Below the pieces are notes generated by a model that saw only the letters and a program-made list of their open reading frames with translations, was not told where the DNA came from and made no database searches. DNA of 64,000 nt from Clostridium tunisiense TJ (GTDB lineage Bacteria > Bacillota > Clostridia > Clostridiales > Clostridiaceae), in NCBI RefSeq assembly GCF_000300195.1, contig NZ_AMQH01000002.1, positions 186,001 to 250,000 on the forward strand, read 5' to 3'. The stretch's first letter is position 1. Each line of letters begins with the position of its first letter. Both the position numbers and the translations under genes were made by a program. Shown here one piece after another: positions 8,406-17,906 of the stretch.

Positions 8406-8722
8406 ATTGTTGACCTCCACTTTTAATCCAACTAATAAACATTTTTTGTACAACATATTATACCACAGAATATTACATAAACACCTAAGGTTCTCATAAG
8501 TAATACTAAATATTATTTCATTATACAAATTTTATTAGGTAAACTCCTCTGTATTTTTGGGTTGTTTTTTATTGGTAACAGATATTTTGTAAATATATTA
8601 AATTTTTCGACACTAGTAGTAATAACTGTTATTAAGTGATAAAATTTATTGTATACTAAATTTTGATTTCTTATCATATAAATTATTGAATTATATATTG
8701 TGATGAAATGGAGGACAGATTA

Positions 8723-10495
8723 TTGAGTACTAAAAAAATACTAACCGGAAACGAAGCTGTTGCAAGAGGATTTTTTGAGGGTGGTGGAATAGTTGCCTCA
8801 AGTTATCCCGGTTCCCCTACAGTTCAAATCCTAGATAGTTTAAAACAGTATGAAGAAATTTTTAGTAAGTGGGGAACAAATGAAAAGGTTGCTATGGAAA
8901 TAGCTATGGGGGGAAGCATTGCCGGCGCACCTTCCATGGTATCTATGAAACATGTAGGAATAAACATAGCAGCTGACCCCTTTATGACCTTTACACAAGT
9001 TAAGACAAAAGGACCACTTCTATTAGTTGTTGGGGATGATCCTGGTCTTACTAGCTCTCAAAATGAACAAGACAGCAGATTCTATGGTAAATTTGCAAAC
9101 ATTCCAGTGTTTGATCCCTGCAATCCTCAAGAAGCTAAAGACTTTATTGTAGAAGGAATAAAAATTAGTGAGTCTTTTAATACTCCTGTAATGATAAGAC
9201 TAACCAGCAGATTATGTCATTGTAGAGGTGTTGTGGAATTAAAGGATAGAGTTGAATTTTCTTATGATGGCTTCAAAGAAGATCAAAGTAGATTTTGTAT
9301 GTTGCCTCCATATGCTAATGCAGCGCAGCACTTTATGAAGGATCGAATGGAGAAGTTAGGAAACTATAATGACACCTATACCTTGAATAAACTCGATACT
9401 AATAATAGCAATATCCTAGTAATCACTAGTGGAATGTGTTATGAGAATTTAAAAGAACTTAATTTAAATGTTGATGTATTAAAACTTGGAATGATTTACC
9501 CACTTCCTATGAATCTCATAAAAAATTTATATCCTAAATATGAAAAAGTCATAGTGTTAGAGGAAATGCTACCCTTTATTGAAAACGAATTAAAAGTAGA
9601 AGGACTTAAGGTTATGGGGAAGGAATTGTTCCCATTTACTGGTGAACTTACTCTAGAACTTATTAAAGATGGACTTGCTAAAGCCAATATAATTAAAAAT
9701 GAAGTTCAAAGTGTAGAGGCAGAAAAGGTTCCGCCAAGAACTCCAATGCTTTGCTCCGGATGCCCCCATAGACCTATTTTCCATATACTAAAAATGAATA
9801 AGGCTACTGTTATAGGGGATATTGGTTGTTACTCTTTAGGAATTTTAGAACCTTTTGAGGTTCATAAAACTAACATAAGTATGGGAGCTTCTTTAGGAAT
9901 GGTTTTAGGCCTTGCAGAAGCAGAAAGTAGGATAGGTAAGAACAAACCTTTAGTTGCAACCATCGGCGACGGTACCTTCTTCCATTCAGGTATTACAGGC
10001 TTTTTACAACTTGCTCAAACAGATAAAAACATTACTGTAATTGTAATGGATAATAGGACTACAGCCATGACTGGTGGACAAATAACCCCTACAACAGGAG
10101 ACTATTTTAAAGAAGAAGAACTTTACTCTGTGAATATTGCTGAAGTTTTAAAATCTCTTGGCATTGCTGATATTACTATAGTAGATCAGTTTAAATATAA
10201 GGAAACCAAAGAAGCTATAAATAGTGCCATGAAGAGAAATGGTCTTTCAGTAATTATAACTACTAGACCTTGTGCTCTTAACTTCAAGGTTAAAAATCCT
10301 CATTACTATGTAGATGAAAGTATCTGCATTAGTTGCAGAAGCTGCATAAGAACAAACTGTCCTCCTATTTCAATGAAGCTATATGATGGAAAAGATAAGA
10401 AAAATTCTTATATAGATAGCAATATGTGTGTAGGTTGCTCCGTATGTTCTCAAGTTTGTCCAGTTGGGGCTATAAAATGTAGTAAATCAGAATAG
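8723..10495 (+). CDS. iorA: Indolepyruvate:ferredoxin oxidoreductase, alpha subunit
   Basis: About 590 residues. It oxidatively decarboxylates aryl-2-oxo acids (from Trp, Phe, Tyr) with CoA and ferredoxin. The N-terminal pyruvate-oxidoreductase-like domain begins KILTGNEAVARGFFEGG. Thiamine diphosphate-binding features are GDIGCYSLG and GDGTFFHSGITGFLQL (about 370-430). The C-terminus carries two 4Fe-4S motifs, CISCRSCIRTNCP and CVGCSVCSQVCP. I prefer the TTG at 8723, since GGAGG at 8710-8714 is spaced 8 bases from it. An ATG at 8708 would contain that Shine-Dalgarno sequence and has none of its own. It is the first gene of an iorAB operon. Confidence 0.95.
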   Translation: MSTKKILTGNEAVARGFFEGGGIVASSYPGSPTVQILDSLKQYEEIFSKWGTNEKVAMEIAMGGSIAGAPSMVSMKHVGINIAADPFMTFTQVKTKGPLLLVVGDDPGLTSSQNEQDSRFYGKFANIPVFDPCNPQEAKDFIVEGIKISESFNTPVMIRLTSRLCHCRGVVELKDRVEFSYDGFKEDQSRFCMLPPYANAAQHFMKDRMEKLGNYNDTYTLNKLDTNNSNILVITSGMCYENLKELNLNVDVLKLGMIYPLPMNLIKNLYPKYEKVIVLEEMLPFIENELKVEGLKVMGKELFPFTGELTLELIKDGLAKANIIKNEVQSVEAEKVPPRTPMLCSGCPHRPIFHILKMNKATVIGDIGCYSLGILEPFEVHKTNISMGASLGMVLGLAEAESRIGKNKPLVATIGDGTFFHSGITGFLQLAQTDKNITVIVMDNRTTAMTGGQITPTTGDYFKEEELYSVNIAEVLKSLGIADITIVDQFKYKETKEAINSAMKRNGLSVIITTRPCALNFKVKNPHYYVDESICISCRSCIRTNCPPISMKLYDGKDKKNSYIDSNMCVGCSVCSQVCPVGAIKCSKSE

Positions 10496-10509
10496 GGAGG
10501 GATGATTAT

Positions 10510-11106
10510 ATGGAATGCACAAATATATTAATATGCGGTGTTGGTGGTCAGGGTCTAGTTGTTACCACTAATATTCTTTCAGAAGTTGCTTTCTTGGAGG
10601 GTTATGATATTAAAACCAGTGATGTAATCGGGCTTTCCCAAAGAGGTGGCCTAGTGTTTGGTTCTATAAGGTTTGGTGAGAAAGTACACTCTGCCTTAAT
10701 CCCACAGGGAGAAGTCGATATTTTGCTTGCTCTTGAAAAATTAGAAGGTTTAAGATGGGTTCACAACCTCAAGAAGGATGGAATAGTTATTTTAAATAAC
10801 AACACTATTTACCCAAACAGAGTGCTAATTGAAAAAGAAGAGTATCCTGAAGATATTGAGAGTAAGTTAAAAGATAAGCCTTTAAAATTATTAGAAGTAG
10901 ATGGAGTGGGTATTGGAAAAGAACTTGGTAACTTAAAAGTAGAAAACACAGTTCTTTTAGGAGCTTTATCTAACTTCTTACCATTCTCATTAGAAACTTG
11001 GCATGAAGTTTTAAGTAAAACCTTCTCTTCAAAACTTTTACCTATAAATAAAGATGCCTTTAACTTAGGAAGAAATATTTCTTTTAGTAATACTACTAAA
11101 AAATAA
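10510..11106 (+). CDS. iorB: Indolepyruvate:ferredoxin oxidoreductase, beta subunit
   Basis: A 198-residue gamma-type subunit of the 2-oxoacid oxidoreductase superfamily. It opens with the typical ILICGVGGQGLVVTTNILSE, continues with SDVIGLSQRGG and VHSALIPQGEVDILLALEKLE, and pairs with IorA to form the active enzyme. It starts 14 bases after iorA behind AGGGAGGGA, so the two are co-transcribed. A shared hairpin terminator lies downstream. The product yields reduced ferredoxin and an aryl-acyl-CoA, in keeping with aromatic amino acid fermentation. Confidence 0.95.
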   Translation: MECTNILICGVGGQGLVVTTNILSEVAFLEGYDIKTSDVIGLSQRGGLVFGSIRFGEKVHSALIPQGEVDILLALEKLEGLRWVHNLKKDGIVILNNNTIYPNRVLIEKEEYPEDIESKLKDKPLKLLEVDGVGIGKELGNLKVENTVLLGALSNFLPFSLETWHEVLSKTFSSKLLPINKDAFNLGRNISFSNTTKK

Positions 11107-11222
11107 GGCTCAAATTATGTAGACTTCTAAGCTGGATTATTATTTTATTCATCTTGGAATCTCTTAAGAAAATCAACTAGGTCCATCCACAACTTGGGTC
11201 TAGATTTTGGCTTTATATAATT

Positions 11223-11256
11223 AAAGCAGTGAAGATTACTCCTCACTGCTTTTTAA
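11223..11256. terminator. Bidirectional terminator between iorB and the FNT channel gene
   Basis: AAAGCAGTGA (11223-11232) pairs with TCACTGCTTT (11243-11252) and is followed by T residues on the plus strand. The AAA start gives a short U run on the minus strand. It separates two convergent genes. Confidence 0.85.
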
Positions 11257-11272
11257 TATTCACTGAAAAACT

Positions 11273-12127
11273 TTATGCTGACATTTTTCCTTGTGATTTT
11301 ACTTCTTTTTTAGATGGGATATATTTATATATTGCCCAATAGGTTAATCCAACAAATACTGCTCCACCTATTATATTTCCAATAGTTACTGGAATTATGT
11401 TATTGAATATACCTCCAACTGTTAAGTGGGATAGTTTCTCTGGTGTAACATGGGATAACTCTACAAAGGCTTCATTTGTCTTTGCTAATAAACCAATTGT
11501 AAAATAGTACATATTTGCAACTACGTGCTCATAGCCAGAAATAACGAAAACAAATATTGGAATAAATCCCATTAATACTTTGCCTGATACATCTTTTGCT
11601 GCATAACTTCCCCAAACACTGAAACAAACTATTATATTACAAAGTATTCCACTTGAAAGAGCTTGTCCGAAAGAAAGACTTGCTTTTGTAGCTGCTACTT
11701 TAATAGCATAACCTCCTAAAGTTCCTGTAGATAATAGTCCTGCATTAAAAATTAAAACAGCAATGATTATTGAACCAATAAAGTTACCAACAAAAACTAA
11801 AGTCCAGTTTTTGATTACTTGACCTACAGTGATTTTTTTCTCTGCTAATGCAATACTTAATAAGGCATTTCCAGTGAAAAGCTCTGCTCCACAAATTAAA
11901 ACAAATAATAAACCAACTGGGAATACTAGTCCTGCTACAGTTTTTTGAAGTCCAACATTGGTAACACTATGAGAGGCCATAGATGAACCGTATGCTCCCA
12001 TAGCAATAAAAGCTCCAGCTAAAATAGCTAATAATAAAGTTTGCATTGTTTTGTTATTTGCCTTTTTTATACCTACTTCTTCAACATAATCAGTTATTTC
12101 AGCAGGTGTTAACATTTTCTTGTCCAT
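11273..12127 (-). CDS. Formate/nitrite transporter family channel
   Basis: A 284-residue FNT-family membrane channel for small monovalent anions such as formate, nitrite or hydrosulfide. The N-terminal MLTPAEITDYVEEVGIKKAN and the following TLLLAILAGAFIAMGAYGSS are family hallmarks. About six membrane spans are visible, with GAELFTGNALL in the re-entrant segment, the LSFGQALSSGILCNIIVCFSVW region and a GYEHVVANMYYF span. The substrate cannot be decided from sequence. Formate fits a fermenter, and the hydrosulfide channel of clostridia is an alternative. The gene is monocistronic, with AAAGGGGTAGGG before the ATG. Confidence 0.93.
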   Translation of the reverse strand: MDKKMLTPAEITDYVEEVGIKKANNKTMQTLLLAILAGAFIAMGAYGSSMASHSVTNVGLQKTVAGLVFPVGLLFVLICGAELFTGNALLSIALAEKKITVGQVIKNWTLVFVGNFIGSIIIAVLIFNAGLLSTGTLGGYAIKVAATKASLSFGQALSSGILCNIIVCFSVWGSYAAKDVSGKVLMGFIPIFVFVISGYEHVVANMYYFTIGLLAKTNEAFVELSHVTPEKLSHLTVGGIFNNIIPVTIGNIIGGAVFVGLTYWAIYKYIPSKKEVKSQGKMSA

Positions 12128-12279
12128 TACCCTACCCCTTTCCTATTAACAAACTACTCTTAAATTCTATTAATTTGAGTATATAAAAATATTAATTTTT
12201 TATTAATCCATGGATAATTATATTTGAGCTTATACCCTATGTCAATAAAATTCTACTTACTTTATATGCAATTTTACCC

Positions 12280-12426
12280 AGAACAAAAGCGTGCATTTAC
12301 ACGCCATTTTAAAAAAAGCATCAATCATTTGTAATTTTCTATATATGTATTAAAGCCTGCTAATTACAATGCTTTGATTCTACTATTTTCAGTGAAGAAA
12401 AGTTGAATTTCCTATAAAATAAAAAA
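12280..12426. repeat. Copy A of a 147-nt interspersed structured element
   Basis: Shares blocks with 50257-50402: AGAACAAA plus a GTG..CAC hairpin at the left end (GCGTG/CACGC here), a stem-loop holding CCTGCTAATTACAA (8-bp stem 12349-12356/12371-12378), and AAAAGTTGAATTTCCTATAA plus an A-rich tail at the right end. Between the blocks the two copies diverge. The right end abuts the U-tract of the terminator of the lipoprotein gene at 12448. I see no coding capacity. Confidence 0.65.
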
Positions 12427-12447
12427 AGTCACCATACTTTGGTGACT
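12419..12447 (-). terminator. Terminator of the lipoprotein gene
   Basis: AGTCACCA (12427-12434) pairs with TGGTGACT (12440-12447). On the minus strand the hairpin is followed by a run of seven U. The hairpin touches the stop codon of the gene at 12448. Confidence 0.88.
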
Positions 12448-13497
12448 CTATAACCAATAAATATTAAATATTTCTATTTCCTCTAATTCTAAGTACTCCT
12501 GAACAAATTCATTAGTAAAGGTGCTTTTTAATACCTTCTTAAATTTTAACAATTGTTCTTCTGTTGGCTGTAAATCCTCTTTTTTCACTTCATTGTATAC
12601 TACAAAAGTTGAGTTTTCTAGTTTATAGACATACTCTTCCCCTTTCACATACAAGTTATTTTCTTTGTCAAATTGAAGGCTACCTAATACATTTGAAGAT
12701 ATCTCTATCTTTTCAACTTTTTTTAAGGGCAAGTTATCCATATCTAACTCTGCTAGGTATAAGAATTCTTTTATTTCCCCATTATTCCTCCCATAAGAAA
12801 TAGTTCTAAATGCTACCTTCTTTTTATCCTCAGTTATAGTAGCAAAATGAACTTCTTCTTCAGAGTTTTCAAGTTTATAGATTAACTTATCACCCAGATA
12901 CAAGCTATTATTGTTTCGTTGTTTATCTCCCTTGGAATAAAGATACATTTGTTCTTTAGTTACCTCCATAAGAAGACCCTTTACTGAACTTAATTTTTCC
13001 ATAGAGTTTATGTCATAAATTTCATATTTTAATACAGAGGGGTTTATTGAAGCTACTACTAAAATTTGCTGCTCATTAATCCACTTAAACTCCACTATAT
13101 TCTGCATTTCTTCATCTTTTATAGGAATATTTTTATAACTTTTACTCTCTAAATTATAAATAATGACTTCTGCAGAATTATTATTTTCTTCATAAAAATA
13201 TTTAAAGGCAACATTTCTTTTATCAGGACTTAAGGTTGTTAACTCCTTAAACTTTGTACTTTCACCAATAGGTTGAAGCTGTCCATTTTTTTCATCATAA
13301 AAGTAAATATTGTTATGTCTTTCAAACACCGCTTTTATATAATTTTCCTTTACAATCACCTGATTTTCTTCCTTACTTTCCTCTTTTACAACCTTTTCCT
13401 TAGTGCAAGCAGTAAACAAAAATAAAGCAACAATGAAACTTATCATTATTACACTTCTCAATAAAACACCAAACGCCCTACTCCTTTTGAACGTCAC
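12448..13497 (-). CDS. Putative lipoprotein, WD40/TolB-like beta-propeller repeats possible
   Basis: A 349-residue exported lipoprotein of unknown function. The N-terminus has a basic stretch (KRSR), a hydrophobic core and a lipobox LFTAC, so it should be anchored to the outer face of the membrane. The mature part opens with a charged linker rich in Lys and Glu. Repeated segments such as LSPDKRNVAFKYFYEENN, KFKWINEQQILVVASIN and TEDKKKVAFRTISYG resemble the blades of TolB/DPP-type propellers. I infer this fold; it is not proven. It starts with GTG, preceded by AAGGTGAGTATCT. The 3' end runs directly into its terminator. Confidence 0.8.
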   Translation of the reverse strand: MTFKRSRAFGVLLRSVIMISFIVALFLFTACTKEKVVKEESKEENQVIVKENYIKAVFERHNNIYFYDEKNGQLQPIGESTKFKELTTLSPDKRNVAFKYFYEENNNSAEVIIYNLESKSYKNIPIKDEEMQNIVEFKWINEQQILVVASINPSVLKYEIYDINSMEKLSSVKGLLMEVTKEQMYLYSKGDKQRNNNSLYLGDKLIYKLENSEEEVHFATITEDKKKVAFRTISYGRNNGEIKEFLYLAELDMDNLPLKKVEKIEISSNVLGSLQFDKENNLYVKGEEYVYKLENSTFVVYNEVKKEDLQPTEEQLLKFKKVLKSTFTNEFVQEYLELEEIEIFNIYWL

Positions 13498-13865
13498 AGA
13501 TACTCACCTTCACTCCCATTACTTCCAAAACATTTATACCGTCCATTATTATACTCCTATTAATCTTTCTCTTCAATATATGATACGTAGGATAATAATA
13601 TTTAGTTAAAATAAAAACAATTTTTTACAGAAGTCACTTTAAAAGGTCAGAAACTCTCAAATTAATTTTAAGCGTTATAAATTCCTACAAATAAATTAAA
13701 GAGTGCACCTAAAATCCCTTAAGTACACTCTTTAATGTTTATATATAATTTTAAAATAAACTGAAAGTCATCTCTCCTGAAAAACTTTAAGGAGCTAACC
13801 GGAGCCTCTCAATTATATTAAACTATAGCTTTAATTCTTAAGGCTTTTAGAAGCTAAGTTTAAAT
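13498..13865. other. Gene-free interval between hutU and the lipoprotein gene
   Basis: 368 bases. It holds the hutU terminator hairpin (13698-13733) and, on the minus strand, room for the lipoprotein gene promoter nearer 13500-13620. A small inverted repeat, CTCCTGAAAAACTTTAAGGAG, lies near 13774-13794. Nothing coding was seen. Confidence 0.6.
13696..13737 (-). terminator. Probable terminator of the aminopeptidase-hutU operon
   Basis: AAAGAGTG (13698-13705) pairs with CACTCTTT (13726-13733), and additional AC/GT pairs lie above a bulge. On the minus strand it is followed by AATTTATTTG, a modest U tract. Confidence 0.65.
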
Positions 13866-15893
13866 TTATTTATTCAAGGCTTTTTCTACTACCTTAGATA
13901 TTAAGTTGTTATCTGTAATATAAGGAAGGGTTATGTGGTCTGTGTTCTTATTTCTTTCATTATATTCCATACTAGTTTCTATAGAGTGTGGGTTTCTTGC
14001 CCAAGCTCTTCTTGCTACTCCTCCCATAACATCCCATGCCATAGAAGACTTAATTATATTATCTATTCTTTCACTACCATCAAGAACAAGTCCAAAACCA
14101 CCATTTATAGACTTAGAAGTACCAACTCCTCCCCCATTATGAAGAGCAATCAAACTCATACCTCTAGCTGCATTGCCCGCAAAACATTGCACAGCCATTT
14201 CTGCCATCATATTGCTTCCATCTTTTATGTTAGAAGTTTCTCTAAAAGGTGAATCTGTACCGCTAACATCATGGTGATCACGTCCAAGCATTATTGGTCC
14301 TACTTCTCCATTTCTCACCATTTCATTGAATCTAAGGGCAATATCTATACGTCCCTGTGCATCTTGATATAATATTCTAGCTTCTGTTCCAACTACTAAT
14401 TTATTCTTTTCTGCATCTTTAATCCAAATATAATTGTCTCTATCTTGGCCTCTTCTGTTTGGATTAATGCAGTCCATAGCCGCCTTATCAGTTTTTACCA
14501 AGTCTTCATGTTTTCTACTTAGACAAACCCATCTAAATGGACCATATCCATAATCAAATAACATTGGTCCCATAATATCTTCAACATAGGAAGGATATAT
14601 AAAACCATCCTTCTCATCTACACCATTTTTAGAAATCTCTTTTCCACCTGCATCATAAACTGCCTTCATGAAGGCATTGCCATAATCGAAGAAATACACT
14701 CCTCTACTTACTAGAATCTTTATAAGTTCAAAATGCTTTAATAAAGTCTTGTCTATGAGCTGTTTAAAAGTATTTCTATCTTCTTTTAAAAGCCTTGTTC
14801 TTTCTTCAAAAGAAATTCCTACTGGAGCATAGCCTCCATCATATGGAGCATGGCAAGAAGTTTGGTCAGATAAAAGATCTATTTTAATATTGTTATCTAC
14901 AATGTATTGTAACAAATCTACTACATTACCATGATAAGCTATAGAAATTGTTTCTTCCTTCTCTACCTTTTCTGAAACTACTTTAAAAATTTCCTCTAGA
15001 TTGTCAGATGCCATAGAAACCCAACCTTGATCCAACCTAGTTTTTATTCTTGAGTAATCAACCTCTGCTACAATTCCTACTCCATTTGCTATTTCAATTG
15101 CCTTTGGTTGAGCACCACTCATACCACCAAGACCAGAAGTAACAAATATTTTCCCTCTTAAATCTCCATCATCAGCTACTCCAAGCTTTGATCTTCCTGC
15201 ATTAAGTAATGTATTAAAAGTTCCATGAACAATTCCCTGTGGTCCGATATACATCCATCCACCTGCAGTCATTTGTCCATAGTTTGCAACTCCCAATTGA
15301 GTAGCAAGATGAAAATCTTCTGGATTGTCAAACATTCCAATCATAAGACCATTAGTATTAATAACTCTTGGTGCGGTTTTAGAGCTTCTAAATAGTCCTA
15401 GTGGATGCCCACTTTCTAAAACTAAAGTTTGCTCATCTGTGATATTTTCTAAGTATTTCATTATAAGTCTATACTGCATCCAGTTTTGACATACCTGTCC
15501 TGTTTCCCCATAAGTAACAAGCTCATAAGGATATAATGCTACTTCAAAGTCTAAATTGTTATCAATCATTACCTGAAAAGCCTTTCCCTCTAGGCATTTT
15601 CCCTTATACTCATCAATTGGCTTACCATAAAGTCTTCCTTCTGGTCTGAATCTGTATCCATAGATTCTTCCTCTAGTAACTAACTCCTCCATAAATTCTG
15701 GAGCAAGTTCTTCATGGTATTTTTCTGGAATATAACGAAGTGCATTTTTAAGAGCCAACTCTGCCTGTGCCTTAGTTAGCGTAAATCCCCTGTCTGGAGC
15801 TCTTCTAATCCCAGTAGCAAACTCAGGCATTTTTGGCAGCACATCGTCTAGCTTTACTACCATTGCATTTTCAATACTCACATTGTTTATCAT
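13866..15893 (-). CDS. hutU: Urocanate hydratase
   Basis: A 675-residue urocanase, hydrating urocanate to imidazolonepropionate in histidine degradation with tightly bound NAD+. It is the longer clostridial form rather than the roughly 550-residue Bacillus form. Recognisable parts are LVLESGHPLGLFRSSKTAPRV spread over about 155-175, the NAD-binding GLGGMSGAQPKA (about 255-266), DQTSCHAPYDGGYAPVG and the C-terminal RDHHDVSGTDSPFRET. It is co-transcribed with the aminopeptidase gene 18 bases upstream. No hutH, hutI or formiminotransferase gene is present in the window. GGGGAGGATGAAAAT precedes the ATG. Confidence 0.97.
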   Translation of the reverse strand: MINNVSIENAMVVKLDDVLPKMPEFATGIRRAPDRGFTLTKAQAELALKNALRYIPEKYHEELAPEFMEELVTRGRIYGYRFRPEGRLYGKPIDEYKGKCLEGKAFQVMIDNNLDFEVALYPYELVTYGETGQVCQNWMQYRLIMKYLENITDEQTLVLESGHPLGLFRSSKTAPRVINTNGLMIGMFDNPEDFHLATQLGVANYGQMTAGGWMYIGPQGIVHGTFNTLLNAGRSKLGVADDGDLRGKIFVTSGLGGMSGAQPKAIEIANGVGIVAEVDYSRIKTRLDQGWVSMASDNLEEIFKVVSEKVEKEETISIAYHGNVVDLLQYIVDNNIKIDLLSDQTSCHAPYDGGYAPVGISFEERTRLLKEDRNTFKQLIDKTLLKHFELIKILVSRGVYFFDYGNAFMKAVYDAGGKEISKNGVDEKDGFIYPSYVEDIMGPMLFDYGYGPFRWVCLSRKHEDLVKTDKAAMDCINPNRRGQDRDNYIWIKDAEKNKLVVGTEARILYQDAQGRIDIALRFNEMVRNGEVGPIMLGRDHHDVSGTDSPFRETSNIKDGSNMMAEMAVQCFAGNAARGMSLIALHNGGGVGTSKSINGGFGLVLDGSERIDNIIKSSMAWDVMGGVARRAWARNPHSIETSMEYNERNKNTDHITLPYITDNNLISKVVEKALNK

Positions 15894-15911
15894 ATTTTCA
15901 TCCTCCCCAAA

Positions 15912-17906
15912 TTATAAATTCATCTCAAAGGGTTTGTTTAACTCTTCAGTTCCTTTAACAACAAACCTTCCATTTTCAATGATATTATATACTTCTCCTT
16001 CTTTGGTAATAACTGATATAAATTCTAAACCATCATAAGGAAGTGTTATATCTGTATGACATTGAGTATATGCTTCTTCAATATTAGTTTTCCTTAGGAT
16101 AGATTTTTCATTATCTCTAGCAATGATTTCTTTGCCATCAAGTTGGTTATAAACCTGAACATCCTCTGCGAAGGAGAAACAAGTATCTCCAATTGCAAAG
16201 TGTGGTCCCATTTTTTCTACTATAAGGATTGGTAAAATATTTACTATATCATGCTTTTGTGCAATAACATAAGCTAAAGTGTTTGTACCAATAGCAAACT
16301 CACCAAGTGGTAATGTTTTGTTCGGGAATAATAAATTCTCTTCTATATATTTTTTATTTTCTTCTGCACCCTCAAAATTTGTGCAATTATATTCTTTAAT
16401 GTAACCATCTTCAAATAAAAGTTCTAAATTTAAGAATTTTAAATCGTTCAAATACACTTCTTCTACATGAAGTATTCCATTAGTTCCCTTAAGTACTGGT
16501 GATGTGAATACCTCCCCTACAGGGATATTTACATCAGCTACACAATTTTCAAAGTTAGTTTCTTTGTTAGGATTTTTGAGCTCATGCATTTTAACTTTTA
16601 TGTCTGTTTTATTTGTTCCCTTACCTTTAACTTGTACATATTCACCCTTATCTAAAATATCAATAATATTTTGCTGAATTCTTTCCCATTTACTTGAATC
16701 AAGCATATTTATTTCTAAGGTATCTTCAAATATTTTTTCATATCTCTCTCCAATTTCTGGAGTAGGGAAGGCAATTATGGTAAAACTTGTTTCTGTATCT
16801 GGCATGTACTTATCCATCATTCTTCTAATTCGGCCTTGATGACTTTGGAATAATCTTGCCTGAGTTTCACTGAGTTTCAAACATTCCTTCTTACTCTCTG
16901 GTGCGAAAGGAGTCTCCCCAAACCTATCAAAGAAAGCTGGTCCTGAGTATTTAGAAAGTTGTTCCTTATATGTTTCTAAGGCTTTGCTATATGCTTCTTC
17001 CTTTGCTTTTGTATACTCTTCATCTAAGAAAAGAGCTCCATCAAACCTGTGATCATAAGTGAACTGTTTATTTGGGTCAGTAGAATCTACAGTATTTAAA
17101 ATGCATTTTAATCCAAAGGTTTCAAAATCCTTCATAAGGCTTTTAACAATTAGTTCTTGTCCCACATTAAAAATAACTCTAACTGTAGATTTTTTTCTAT
17201 AATCCTTATTATCACGGGTAAAACCATTTATATAAGCATTAACTACAGTTTTAGATATTTCTTCTATCTTTCCATAGTTAGCTAAGAACTCTGCTGTTTT
17301 TATCTCATTTTCTCCAATATATCTACCATATTTAAATAAGTACCTAATATCTCTCAAGTCTTCCTTTTGGATTATTTCACTAACATAGCCTTCTATTTTT
17401 ACTGCTACATCTTCAATTCTAGCTTTTGCTTCTACTTCTAACATGTCCTTTTCGAAGTTCTTTACAAGTCTAAGTAGATTTTCAGTCTTTGCTCCGTTGC
17501 TTTCAATAGAATTATATATGTCCATATATAAACTATTTAGCTTTTCAATCCTTTCAACTTCATGGTTGAAGGCAAGTTTTATCATAGAACAGAACCTATT
17601 GTATAAGTAGGTAAATACTCTACCTAATTCCTCTCCAAATACGCTGACTGCGTAAGCTGGATTCCCATAGCTCCTGTTATAGTTTTCTCCCATTATTTCT
17701 TTATAAAGATTATTATTTTCTTCTAATAAAACCTCAAAAGTATTAGAAGTAAAATAATCTCCCTTAACTTTCTCTTCCATTTCACAAGCCTTAACTATAA
17801 GCCCTGCTAAAGCTTTAAGATAAATTAATTCTTTTTTATCTTCTTCTACAGGTTTACCTGCTATACCCCTTATGGATTCTAAAAGTTCCATGTACTTATC
17901 GGCCAT
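15912..17906 (-). CDS. M29-like (aminopeptidase T) metallopeptidase with long N-terminal extension
   Basis: About 664 residues. The C-terminal half resembles leucyl aminopeptidase T (family M29). Candidate metal ligands are Glu in VGEVFTSPV, Glu in LGEFAIGTNTLAY, His in EKMGPHFAIGD, and His/Asp in QCHTDITLPYDGL. The N-terminal 300 residues are helical and not assignable by eye. M29 enzymes are usually about 400 residues, so this is the extended clostridial type. I use the ATG at 17906, since GGGGGATATGACA gives 8-base spacing to it. An ATG two codons earlier is too close to the ribosome binding site. It sits directly upstream of hutU, suggesting joint use in peptide and histidine breakdown. 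Confidence 0.82.
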   Translation of the reverse strand: MADKYMELLESIRGIAGKPVEEDKKELIYLKALAGLIVKACEMEEKVKGDYFTSNTFEVLLEENNNLYKEIMGENYNRSYGNPAYAVSVFGEELGRVFTYLYNRFCSMIKLAFNHEVERIEKLNSLYMDIYNSIESNGAKTENLLRLVKNFEKDMLEVEAKARIEDVAVKIEGYVSEIIQKEDLRDIRYLFKYGRYIGENEIKTAEFLANYGKIEEISKTVVNAYINGFTRDNKDYRKKSTVRVIFNVGQELIVKSLMKDFETFGLKCILNTVDSTDPNKQFTYDHRFDGALFLDEEYTKAKEEAYSKALETYKEQLSKYSGPAFFDRFGETPFAPESKKECLKLSETQARLFQSHQGRIRRMMDKYMPDTETSFTIIAFPTPEIGERYEKIFEDTLEINMLDSSKWERIQQNIIDILDKGEYVQVKGKGTNKTDIKVKMHELKNPNKETNFENCVADVNIPVGEVFTSPVLKGTNGILHVEEVYLNDLKFLNLELLFEDGYIKEYNCTNFEGAEENKKYIEENLLFPNKTLPLGEFAIGTNTLAYVIAQKHDIVNILPILIVEKMGPHFAIGDTCFSFAEDVQVYNQLDGKEIIARDNEKSILRKTNIEEAYTQCHTDITLPYDGLEFISVITKEGEVYNIIENGRFVVKGTEELNKPFEMNL

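Noticed and set aside
12564-12803. A 79-codon plus-strand frame over the lipoprotein gene, and many similar antisense frames over other genes.
   Set aside because: They are shadows of well-supported minus-strand genes, without ribosome binding sites or family features.
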